Assembly: GCA_948474755.1 (NCBI GenBank) | Contig: CAOLHI010000023.1 | Coordinates: forward strand, 1,116,001 to 1,180,000 | DNA: 64,000 bases | Direction: 5' to 3' | Origin: Ctenosaura bakeri | Lineage: Eukaryota; Chordata; Lepidosauria; Squamata; Iguanidae | Shown here: positions 1-9,859 of the stretch, piece by piece | How positions within the stretch are numbered: the stretch's first letter is position 1 | Layout: every line of letters begins with the position of its first letter | The notes under the pieces: model-generated | Seen by the model: the letters and a program-made list of their open reading frames with translations, nothing else | What the model was told of the DNA's origin: nothing | Database searches by the model: none | Translations under genes and position numbers: made by a program

Positions 1-99
1 GGATGATGCAGCAGCAAGAGGACCAGAGGCAGGTTCTGAAGGGCTTTGTAGCCTGATCAGAGTCACCAAGAGGGAAGGTTTCCCTGAAAAAAAAGAACT

Positions 100-177
100 G
101 GCAGGGGAAGGAGTTGGAGAAACTCACAAATAATCAAATCTGTGAAACTGAAACCTGCAAATGTGGAAGGTCAACTG
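100..177. mobile_element. pogo/Tigger-type MITE, terminal fragment
   Basis: Contains the conserved end block seen in the copies at 411, 15001, 53490, 56308 and 61884: AATAATCAAATCTGTGAAAC, then CCTGCAAATGTGGAAGG, and ending CAACTG|TA. The other end is not recognisable in the window. Confidence 0.5.
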
Positions 178-212
178 TACACTTAAGATTCTTCTTATAC
201 CAACTTTAAACT

Positions 213-397
213 GTTATTGTTGTTGCTGTGTGCCGTTAAGTCATTTCTGACTTATGATAACTCTAAGGCAAACCTTGGGGTTTTCTGGGGCTGAGAGTGT
301 GTGACATGCCCTGTGAGCTTCCATGGCTAAACAGGGAATTGAACCTGGTCTGCAGGATCATAGGTCAATGCTCAAACCACTAGACCATGCTGACTCT
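213..397 (-). mobile_element. tRNA-derived SINE with Bov-B-like tail, flanked by a 12-bp target duplication
   Basis: Minus-strand copy of the family whose head reads GAGAGTCAGCATGGTCTAGT, has a degenerate B box, and ends in a GACTTA...CACACAACAACA-type tail. It is bounded by an exact 12-bp direct repeat, CAACTTTAAACT, at 201-212 and 398-409, the mark of retrotransposition. Confidence 0.85.
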
Positions 398-410
398 CAA
401 CTTTAAACTA

Positions 411-875
411 CAGTCCTCCCTCCACATTTGTAGGTTTGACCTTCGTGAATTTGATTATTTGAGAGGCACGTGCTTGACGCCCCCCATTTTCCTCCCCCAA
501 CCCTCACATTCCTCACGCCAGGCTTGTGAGGCTTCTGTTTAAAATGGAACTTTTTCCTTTCAGGTGAGCAAAGCCCCCCCCACATCACTGAAGGCATGGC
601 CACTCTGCCATGTGGTTGCACATTCTGCTGTGTAATGGCTGCTGATTGGGTAGGCACTCCCTTTCTCAAGATGGCTGCCAGAAGTAAATAGGATTCCAGA
701 ATTCCCCTCCTCTGTCTGAAAGGAAAGTGCCAGTAAGCTTTTAGATTGTCCTTTTTCTCCCCACCACCAGAGGCAAAGGAATGGGAGGGGGGATCACGGA
801 GGGGAGTTTTTCACATTTTTCCACTTTCATGAGGGTTCCATGCCCCTAACCTTCGCAAACGTAGAGGGGCTACTC
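411..875. mobile_element. pogo/Tigger-type MITE
   Basis: Starts TA|CAGTCCTCCCTCCACATTTG and ends with a diverged inverted copy, AACGTAGAGGGGCTACTC|TA, giving a TA target duplication as expected for the Tc1/mariner-pogo group. Internal sequence has no coding capacity. A spurious 88-codon minus frame (403-669) crosses it. Confidence 0.65.
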
Positions 876-3800
876 TACAGATCACTATTTCAGATGTACC
901 AGAAAAATGCAGTTTAAGCTAACAAGGAGGAGTACTCTGAAGCAATATGCAAAGGAAGTATTGACAGCAAGCTGGGAATATTATATCCAAACTGGGTCTA
1001 AAAGAGGTGGATCACAGCATGCAAAAGTATCCCTAAAATTTGAAAACATACATTCACACAGACATATTACTTGCTTTTATACCTGCAGGAATATGGGTTC
1101 AAATTTTAGTCTCCTTCACAGAGCAGAAACAGAGGGGCACATCTTATTTTTTTCAAAAAATGAATCTCTAGTTCAAACCTCATCTCAATTATTCACTTCA
1201 ATACTTATACATGAACTTAAACACTTATAAAGCTTAGACAGACCACTATTATCTCAGCCTCACTTCCCAACTAGTAATATGAGGATAATAATATACTACC
1301 TCAGTAATGCTTACAACAGTCTTATTAAATAGGGGGTATGCTATGAATGCTCAAGAAAAACTAAACACTTTTATTAAATATTTATTCAGCCTTGTGCAAT
1401 ATAGTGCTGGTATTATGAAATATGAAACATTCTCTTAGCCAGCAACTAACTAATGAGTCTCTCCATTACAGGTATATGAAAAATTACATACCACATGAAG
1501 CTCAATACTCATATTATATGAAAAAAAGAATAATTTTCTAAGCCATATCTTACACTGGTCTACTGAAGACAGACAGTGTATTTTGATGAAGCAAGTGATT
1601 CTTCAAAATGGACTGAATTTGAAAAGTGATCTCACTATTTCCAGGTTATCTTTCAATTGTTTTATCAATTTGCAATGCCCTCAATTTCAAATCATGCTTT
1701 AATCCTATATGACTTTAAATATCAAATCTTGCCAGAAAAAGCCAAGCACAAATATTTAAGTTTAAAATTTCAGTGTACATGTTACTTCCAATAATTATAG
1801 TATCTATATGCCTTGCTTTGTATGAAACATACCTTTTAATAAACCATGAGAACAAAAGAACAAAGGTATTCTGTGACAAGCATCTGGAAAAATTTCTAAT
1901 TTCTAGGCATGAGCACAAGGCAAGCAAATATTTATATATATATACATACACACACACACATACATATTTCCCATAAATCAACATCAAATGTAGAGGAATT
2001 CAGATGCCCAGGCATCTCTCTGTAGGTCTGGAGAAATGATCACGTGCCCGGTCAAATACCACTCATTCTCAAATATTCTATGTGCCTTTATGTAAATGGT
2101 TGGCTGTCCTCCTAATTATAACATAGTACCACCCAAAAATTAAGGTAGAAGTCAGTTCTCTTTGATAGCTAGGAACAGAGAAGTTGTTTTTGTTATGTGT
2201 CTTTAAGCTGAGTCTTTGGAGTTCTAAATAGAAACTAAAAAGGACTACTCTATCTCTTAAATATTGTTGGTATTCATTTATCACTGCATAACAAGAGTGC
2301 ATAGCTTAGTCACAGAATACATGCTTCTCATAAAAGATCCCAGGTTTAATTCTTTACATACTAAATAAGCTATAAATAATATATAGCTGCAATAGTTTAA
2401 CTTTCCTCTTCTTGTTTCACATGAATGAAACAACTTGGGCTTTTGTAATTAGCACAAGCCTCTACTATACTTCTAGTCAGTTAATACTTTTAACACTCTT
2501 ACCCATTATTTGGCTTGTCCACTGGTAAGCTTTTCGACCTGTCTAAACAGCAGGCAAACTCCTTGTAAATGAATACTTCCAACGTTGCCACACACAAGCA
2601 CAGTGCAGCTTTCAAGTTGTATTTTAGGCTAATCAGCTTTAAAAATGGCTCTTAATATCCAAATGCAACACTGATTTGTTTTCCAAAGTCACTACTAACA
2701 ACTGGAAGCCAGTTGATTTCACCACACCAGACAATCATTTTTGCACTGTTACAGCAATGCTGGTATACATGGAGGATTCAGAGTGTTAGCAATGTTGAAG
2801 AGCAAAAGTAAAGAGTGTTTGTGTTAAATTCTTCACCGGTATTTTTAGAAGCACAATCCCTGGAAGAAAAACACCAGTGTGAGATAGGACCTGGAATCAG
2901 AGCTCAGCATTCCCTATATCAGGTGCTGAGGAACTCAAAACAGGAATCCCAAAGCAACTGTCACCTGTCCCTGTGCTTCTGTAGCTGCTCATTACACAAG
3001 GAAACTTTAGCACTGTGCCAAGATTCTTCTAAGTTTTAGAGTCAGATATACAAGACTCAGTCTTGGTCAAACTCTTTCCTCCTTTCCAAGGCCTGTAATA
3101 CAACTTCAGTTTGGGCAATTCATCAGTTATAGAACCCACTAGGCTATGTGTTCCTTTCTCTATAACTCTCCTGTTTGCTTTCCACAACTGGTTTTCCATC
3201 TGTTCCTTGAATTGTTCAGCTGAACTGTACCCTACTTCAACCTTAATTTTCTGCCCTCAATCCTCACAAACCATAAGCTGCTAAGTTCACAGCACACTAG
3301 TTCTTCATCACAGAACCCATTAATGATCAGAACAAAACAGATGAAAATTCAAATCCATGGTACCAACCCTAAAAAAAAAAGGGGGGGGAAAGAAACCACC
3401 TGCATCATTTAAGTGGCAAAGCCACATGCCTCCCAACTTGTTGGCCATCTTCATGGGAGATGCTCTAGCCAGGCCTTAAGGCAAGCTTTATAGCACTACC
3501 CAAAGATTCCCCAGATCTCCTTCACTGTGTATAAAATGTGTTTAACGGTAGCTAAGGACAACATTATGGCCTCTTTATACAGTATGGCTTTAAAATTTAT
3601 ATCAACATCTGTCTGCAGAGACCCTCTCTCATTCATACTCATGTACTCAAGCCAATTCTACAATGAGAGATTCTATTAGGTCACTACCAATCCAGATCAC
3701 TTGTATTAACTCAGACCACCTGTACAAATTCTGAACAAAGGGCTCATATTAGCATTTTCTGCTACTATCTCTGACAAAATTAAGATGCATGATCCCTATT

Positions 3801-3934
3801 AGATTCACTTCTAAATGATCCATACCTTGCTAATAGCAAATGGATTAGACACAGAAAAGGAAAGAAAAATATTTTAGTAACTGCTGAAAACAAGAACAGT
3901 TGGTCCAAAACATTAATATATAAAAAGTATCAAA

Positions 3935-4410
3935 TAATTAAAGCTGGATTAGACCAGAAGGAGACAACATGAAAACAGGAGGAAGGAACATCAACATTTA
4001 TGACATGCAAGACGATAGCATACAAATAGTAGAAAACAGCAAAGACTAGGAACAACTATTGAGGAGTCAAGGAAGAAAGACATATAATGACCTTAGATGA
4101 TTTATACAACTGTAAAGTGACTGATAAAGACTCTGAAGTAGTCAAAGACTTTTCTATATCTTGGTTCAATCATAAATCAAAATGAAGACTGCAGTCTAGA
4201 AATCAGAAGACTAAGACATGGAAGGGCAAGGGCAACTATGAAGGAACTGGGTAAGACCCTCAAGTGTAAAGATAGGTATCTGATTCACAAAGCCAGATCA
4301 CACAAGCCTTAGCATTTCCACATTCTCTATATGGACTGTGGACAGCATTTCCACCTTCAGCTATGTGGGAAGCTGGACAGTGAAGAAAGCTGACAGAGCT
4401 GAAAGTAGTT
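3935..4410 (+). mobile_element. Bov-B/RTE LINE fragment (decayed reverse transcriptase)
   Basis: Reads parallel to the longer Bov-B copy at 44290-46215: the block AAAGCTGGATTAGA..., then the region matching 'KDFLYLGSAINQ', then GGAAGCTGGACAGTGAAGAAAGCTGA, which encodes SWTVKKAD. Frameshifts and stops break the frame. It lies in PPP2R5E intron 2, antisense to the gene. Confidence 0.7.
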
Positions 4411-4978
4411 AACATCTACTTCCTATGCTTACAAAACACCATTCACCACTGAACCATGATTCTGCTATGCTGAAAATATCTGACAGCAAAAACATGTCAG
4501 AAAGAGAATTTATACAAATATTTCCCACATTTTAAACCCTCTAGATTAGTGGCTCCAACATACTGCTGGACTCCAAGTCTCAGAAGATCCAGTTACCATG
4601 GATGATGATCAGTAATTCTGGGAGTAACATCATCTGGGACTTGTATTTTAGAATTATTGTTCTAAGTGCATGTTCCGAAAAGTATAAACACTGCATGAAA
4701 TAGGCTGTGTAACTGAGCGCTAGTTGATGAAATCTGCACTCCCTAATACAACTGAAACTTCATTACAATCAACAGAGTTCACCTTCAGTATCTACATCAC
4801 AGGTTCTTCAACATAAGATGAACAAAGCACTTCATACTTAAAACAGCTAATCTATCCACTTTAATGCAAAATTAACCTTCTTTCAATGAACAGCAAATAT
4901 CACCTGAATTTGCTGCCACAACTAACACACAATTAAAACATTGTTTTTCAACTGAGAAGCATATTAGAGTATTTTTAC

Positions 4979-5142
4979 CTTTTAGCAGAGGCAGTGGAGT
5001 TAACTCAATAGGCTTGCCCTGAGACCGAAACTGGGAGGAACTTTGCGACCTCTTCTGCCTGGCTTTTCTGACGGACTTCCGAGAAAATCCGTCTACTTTA
5101 TCCACTGATGGAGGTGTGGTTGGTGCTGAGGACATATCCCTA
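4979..5142 (-). CDS. PPP2R5E: PPP2R5E first coding exon (PP2A B56-epsilon regulatory subunit, residues 1-52, partial gene)
   Basis: The minus strand encodes the N-terminus of the epsilon B56 regulatory subunit of protein phosphatase 2A, which directs the PP2A core enzyme to substrates. The ATG is at 5133-5135. The frame begins [14 protein letters not shown], runs through a basic, serine-rich stretch (residues about 19-38), and ends LTPLPLLK at residue 52. As I recall the mammalian protein, these 52 residues are essentially identical to it. The exon ends with AAAG at 4979, followed by a GTAAAA donor, leaving phase 1; the human protein continues with Asp, which fits a G|AT split codon. Upstream, a pyrimidine-rich tract and CAG acceptor place the exon start at 5142, giving 7 nt of 5' UTR here. 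An in-frame upstream ATG at 5184-5186 lies in the intron side of this acceptor, so I reject it as the start. The HEAT-repeat body is encoded by later exons to the left of the window. Confidence 0.95.
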
Positions 5143-8126
5143 CTGAAGGAAATAGACATTATTAATCTTCTCAAGCAGAAAAACACTTTATCAATCCTTA
5201 AAGATCATACTGACAGGAAAGTCGTTGCATATGAACAGTTTAGATAAACACAGAATACAGGGTAAGTGTGCGTTCGCAAAAACCCCTGTTCTGATCCAGT
5301 TCTGGTTATGTCATTTCAGAAGGAACTAGGAATCCAGATGTGCACATCAACAAGAGGGAGAAGTTACTATTGCAGTGCACATCTAAATGAGTAACTGTGC
5401 CAATTCCCTTTGTCTTCTGTTCTTACTCTGATTCTCATCCCTTCTGGGGACATTTTAAAGCACTACAGCAAACCTCCCAGTAGTGCAGAAAGTAAATTCG
5501 TTACAATTTAAACAGGTAACAGGAACTCATTTTATGCTATGAACGTGGCGCAATGAACCTTTCCATTCATATATGGTCAAACTACAATGTTCATCATAAA
5601 ATTAACCAAATAACACTTTACATTTGTTTACAATCAATGCCAACTGGGGGAAGTCATTATGCCCATCACCTACTATGCTAATCCGCAAAGCAGTATTTCT
5701 CTCTTCCTTTTCACCTCTAAAATGACAAAAGGTAACCAGCCTCTAGTCTAATTCTATGTCCCAACCAGAACACCCAGAAGCTACTGTACCGCTATTGTAC
5801 CACTTCTCTTAACGACCTTCAGGAAAAGATCCCATAACTTCACTAGGTAGCTTATTCTACTAATGAACTATTCTCAGACTTAGGGTACTTCTTAATTATT
5901 TGTCATATTTTACCTTCTTCTATTTCAAATGTCATATTCGAAACAGAAATGTCAAATTGAAATATCAAAAAAAAAAATCAACATTATATGTCCTCCTTGT
6001 GTGTAGAGAAACTCTGTGAGAAGAGGACTAACTTTACAGACGAAAGATGAGATACTGTACTATTAAAATAAAGTTTTTACCCATGGTCGGTCTTAAAATA
6101 ATACTAAACACAATGGCAAGACTACATACTGCAATCATATTTAAATCAAAAAAAGAAACATCAATAAAGTCCATGGAACCATACATATGTTGAACTTCTA
6201 CATGCATTTTTCCAGAGCAAGAAGTTATAACGCAATGACAGAAGTTTTTTGAATGCTTGATTTAAATATTTCTCATTCCATGGTAGCACAAAACTGAAAC
6301 CTCCACATTTGAAAGAAAAGTAAATGAAGATTTAAAAAATGGTGTCTGCTGAAATTTAACAGGCCCAAAAATCATAGTTGTCGGCACAAAAGCTAGCCTC
6401 AGCCCTTACAAAGAATCACATGAGTCCTTGACACTCAGCAGTGAGAGCGCCTTTATCTACAACAATCCTTACTTTATCAACTCATCATTCTCATGGCCAC
6501 TGCTGCATTGTTATCCTGAATTATACAGCCTACGTGCAAAAGATTAACGATACTGCATTATTATTATGCTTATCAATTTAAGTATTACATGCATCATTAA
6601 TATGCGGACTCCATAGAAGAATGACACTGCTATGTATACCAGAGGTATACAAAACTGATCTATAACTCGCAGTGAAAGGAGGGAAACTGTAGAGAGATAA
6701 TAACAACAAAAATATTACTGGTACTCCAGTGGGAATCTCTCTTTTAAAAAGCCATCCCTACTCTTGACAGCACGAATTTCCACATGCTTCCTCAGAATCA
6801 AAACCCAACGAGGTTAACATAGCTTATTCCCAAATTAAGCGTGGAAAGGGTAGCACTGCAGTCTTCAGTCCTTGGCCTGTGTGAAACAGCTCAGATCATC
6901 TAAAGGATGGTTTATCTTTGCACTGCCCACAACCCTTAGAGTGCCGCTACCTATCCAGAAATCTTTTCACCCAGCCTGAAAATGGAACCGCTAACCTCAT
7001 TAATGGACATGCTCTCCAGCAGATCACTTCAACTGCAGGATCATTGTGTCAGCAAGAAGCTTTAGCGGCACTTCTCAGCTGTAAATTTAGTAACAGTTCT
7101 CCCCGCTGCTTTATTAACTGCTGAAGTCTAATCGGGCCTAACAAAGCTATTGCACGAAGGTGGGTACCAGTATTTTCTCTTAAGAATTTTCCTTTTGGTC
7201 AACACAGCTAATGTAACTTCTTAAGAACTAAATTCTAACAAGCCTCAGCAACAATTCAACAACGAACTCTTCTCCTGGGGGTGGGGAGAGCTCCCACTTT
7301 TCAGATCTCTCCAGGGACTCCTTTGACTTTTTTTAGGAGAAAAATAACGGAACTAGAAAATACATGTATGTCTAGGTAAGAACTACAAATGAGAGGCGTG
7401 AATTCATTCTCTCTCTCACACACACATATCCGCTTTTGGTTCTCACCTACGCAGCCGTGCACTGCAGATTGAAGAGAGGATTATGATTATGGATGATTAA
7501 AGTGAAGGGTGATGGTGGAAGGACTTCGGCGGCTATAAAAAAGGGACCAGGCTCCTCGCTCACATTAATGAGTTAAGAGAAGGTGCTGGGGGGGGGCCTG
7601 AGGGGCATCAGGAGGAATAAAAAGGCCTTGCCCTTTGGGGGGAGGAGGCGGAGGCGGAGATAGCAAGGACCGATTAGCTCTCTTGCCACAGGCCCCGCTG
7701 GATGTCATTTCCCCCCCACACCCCGCTTCCCACCCTGTCGCCGCCAGGAAAGCGCTCTGATCCCCCAGACCCCGGCGGGCTGGATCCTGTCCATAAATCC
7801 CTCACGATCCCTTTCCCCTCCCCCCTCCCCCCAAACACACACACGGCTGCCCCTGCCCGCCCGCCCCCTCCTTCGCCGGAAGGGGGTCGTTCCTTGTCTG
7901 CGGGCCCCGCTTCGGAAGTTACCTCCCAGACCCCGGCGGGCCGGATCCTGTCCATAAATCCCTCACGACCCCTTTCCCCTCCTCACGATCCCTTTCCCCT
8001 CCTCTCCGCCCCCCTACCTGGTTTTATCCTCCCCCTTCCCCCAACCACACACACGGCTGCCCCCCCGCCCTCTCCTTCGGCGGAAGGGGGTCGTTCCGCG
8101 TCCGCGGGCCCCGCTTCGGAAGTTAC
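5143..8126 (-). other. PPP2R5E: PPP2R5E intron 1 (inferred)
   Basis: Interval between the acceptor at 5143-5144 and the proposed first-exon donor at 8125-8126. The 5143-7600 part is unique-looking AT-rich DNA with no recognisable repeat or exon. The right-hand part lies in the CpG island. The intron's 5' limit is inferred from a splice motif, not from transcript data, and a second donor at 7921-7922 would shorten it by 204 nt. Confidence 0.6.
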
Positions 8127-8127
8127 C
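7765..8127. repeat. Tandem duplication inside the CpG island, duplicating a splice donor
   Basis: Two similar copies lie head to tail, 7765-7923 and 7926-8127. Both carry the CAGACCCCGGCGGG or TCCATAAATCCCTCACGA region and/or the ACACACACGGCTGCCC block, and both end in a CGGAAGTTACC block. On the minus strand that last block reads GGTAACTTCCG, so each copy ends in a potential splice donor. The second copy has an extra 20-nt CTCACGAYCCCTTTCCCCT repeat near 7970-8000. Confidence 0.8.
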
Positions 8128-8129
8128 TT
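8125..8129 (-). promoter_or_regulatory. PPP2R5E: Candidate PPP2R5E exon 1 splice donor (AAG|GT)
   Basis: The minus strand reads GGTTCAAG|GTAACTTCC with the exon ending at 8127. It matches the vertebrate donor consensus well and lies inside the island. A second, weaker version, GGGAG|GTAACTTCC, has its exon end at 7923 in the other duplicated copy. Inferred from motif only. Confidence 0.5.
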
Positions 8130-9723
8130 GAACCCTCCTGGTAGAGAATCCAGAGACAAGACGAAGAGAAAAGGACGAGGGAGGCGATCCCTGAATGAGT
8201 CTGAGGCGGCGGCGAAGGCGGGCCGGGCCGGCGGGCGTTCGTGTCTGAGGAGATTTCTGCGTCTCCCTCGCCGCTTCTCCTTTTTTCCGCGGCGCGGTCC
8301 CTGCCGCAGGAGCAGCGGGAGCAGCAGGAGCCGCCGCCTGCTAGGCCTCGTCGGCTTCCCCCAACGCAGGGCAACGGCGGCGGCGGCGGCGGCGTCAGGA
8401 GCAGCAGCGGCAACGGCGACGGCGGCCTCCTCCTCCTCCTCTTTTCCTCCGCCTCCTCCTCCGCCTTCTCCTCTCCCACCCGGTCCCATGCAACGCTGCC
8501 CCCGCGGCCCTCTCCCGCCCTCCTTCCCCCACCCCCAACAACGCCGCGGCCGCCCGCCCGCTCGCTCCGAGGCCTCCGCCGCCGCCGCCGCGGCTACCAC
8601 ATTCCCGGCGAGTCGGCCTTGGGAAAAGGAGGGGCGCCGAGCGGACGAGCGAGCGCGGCCCGAGAGCTGCCTACGGGGTGCCTTGACGAGGAGGCGGCGG
8701 CGGCGAATGAACGGGGCTTGTTGTCGGCGGCGGCGGCGGCCTTCCTCCTCCTCTCTCGGGCGTTTTTCCGGCGGCTCGCGCTCTTTCCTATTGTCAGTCA
8801 GTCAGTCAGTCAGGGAGCTCCGGCCATGTCCCGCTCGCTCTCCCGCGCGCTCGCTCGCTCTCGTCACGCCGGGCGCGCGCCCGCAGAACGCTCGCGCTCC
8901 CTCCTGACAGGCACGCGCCGCCCGCCCGCCCGTCCGTCAAGTCAGTTAGGCCCGTCAAGTCAACCCCCAAACCGTTCGGTCTCTTGCCTGTTTGGTTGGT
9001 TGCTTGGTTGGTCGCGCTCGCGCAGCCAAACCTGCTGGCCCCCTCGCGCGCCCCGCCTCTCGCGCACACGCCCACGGGACGTCTGAGGGGAGGAGGAGTC
9101 GTACGTCGCCGCCGCCGCCGCCACTGTTAATACTCGCTTGGCTGTGGAGAGTGTAGCGCGACGCCTGATTGGGCGAGGAGGTGTCGTCTTCCCTCTACTT
9201 CTATCGCCGCCGCCGCCGCCGGGCGCAGCCTGAGGGGAAAAGAGGCCCGGAGGCGTCGAAGAGGAACCGCGAGCCGGGAATGGCCGCCTTTTTTCCCCTC
9301 ACGGAGAGTTGGGCTGAATGGGAAGGAGGGGCGGCCTCGCGCCCTCCTCAACGGCCTGCTTCTTTCCCGCGGTCGAGGGCGGCGTCGGGACTGGGAGGCT
9401 GAGGGGACGGCGCGCGGCTTTGGCCGCCTCTTCCGCCTGGAGGGCTCTCTCTCGTCTGACGAAGAGGCCGCGGAAGAATGAAGGGCGGAGAGAGGGGCAG
9501 CCTGGGAAGCGGGCCCGTAGGCAGGCCGGGTGCGGGGTTCTTTTAGGAGGGTTGGGTAACACGGGCAGATGCCTTCACACGTTACGTTGCGTGTGAAGTA
9601 CACGGAAGAGAGCCGTGCGGAGACACGACGACGCAGCGCCCGCCCGCAGGTTGCTTTTTGTGGGTTTTAACAATTCCTCCGTACGTCCAGGGGAGTATTC
9701 TTGTCCTCTGTTTGCTAGATTTT

Positions 9724-9726
9724 ATT

Positions 9727-9762
<36 letters not shown>

Positions 9763-9810
9763 TTATTTATATCCCGCCTCTCCCGACGGATCGAGGCGGT
9801 ACTACAACAG
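9724..9810 (-). mobile_element. Truncated SINE or LINE 3' tail with (AAT)n run
   Basis: An AAT-type triplet run at 9729-9761 is followed by TTTATTTATATCCCGCCTCTCCC and a GATCGAGGCGG block. Reversed, this is the GCCTCGATCC...GAGAGGCGGGAT...AAATAAAT tail of the SINE family at 40290 and 54341. Only the 3' end is present, just outside the CpG island. Confidence 0.65.
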
Positions 9811-9859
9811 TACATCAAATACATTATTTTATTATTATTTTATTTTATGCTTAGGGAAG

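Larger units (their letters stand above)
1..4978 (-). other. PPP2R5E: PPP2R5E intron 2 (partial; continues past the left edge)
   Basis: Sequence downstream of the first coding exon on the minus strand, beginning with the GTAAAA donor at 4978. It contains two pogo-like MITE pieces, one tRNA-type SINE and one Bov-B fragment, listed separately. The stretch 876-3930 is AT-rich and shows no exon or repeat I can name apart from a short TA/CA run near 1930-1970. Confidence 0.85.
7615..9660 (-). promoter_or_regulatory. PPP2R5E: CpG island with the PPP2R5E promoter and non-coding first exon
   Basis: About 2 kb of very GC- and CpG-rich DNA in an otherwise AT-rich window, with several CGG/GCC triplet runs (near 8385, 8580, 8695, 8725, 9108 and 9205), a five-fold GTCA run near 8795-8815 and GC-box-like tracts. 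A minus-strand CCAAT motif is at 9168-9172. The island sits upstream of the PPP2R5E start codon in the right orientation, the expected place for a housekeeping promoter. A strong minus-strand donor (CAAG|GTAACT, exon end at 8127) suggests exon 1 covers part of about 8127-9100. Long open frames across the island on both strands (for example 7702-8907 plus) are composition artefacts: low-complexity Pro, Ser, Arg and Ala with no homology I recognise. A divergent plus-strand non-coding transcript is possible but not shown. Confidence 0.8.

Noticed and set aside
5136..5186. Upstream in-frame ATG giving a 17-residue extension of PPP2R5E.
   Set aside because: The extension spans the polypyrimidine tract and AG acceptor, so it is intron; the known protein starts MSSAPTT.
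7702..8907. A 401-codon plus-strand open frame and overlapping long frames on both strands (7983-8600, 8241-9086, 9127-9603).
   Set aside because: Low-complexity Pro/Ser/Arg/Ala text from a CpG island with triplet repeats. Open frames occur on both strands at once, with no domain and no splice structure.
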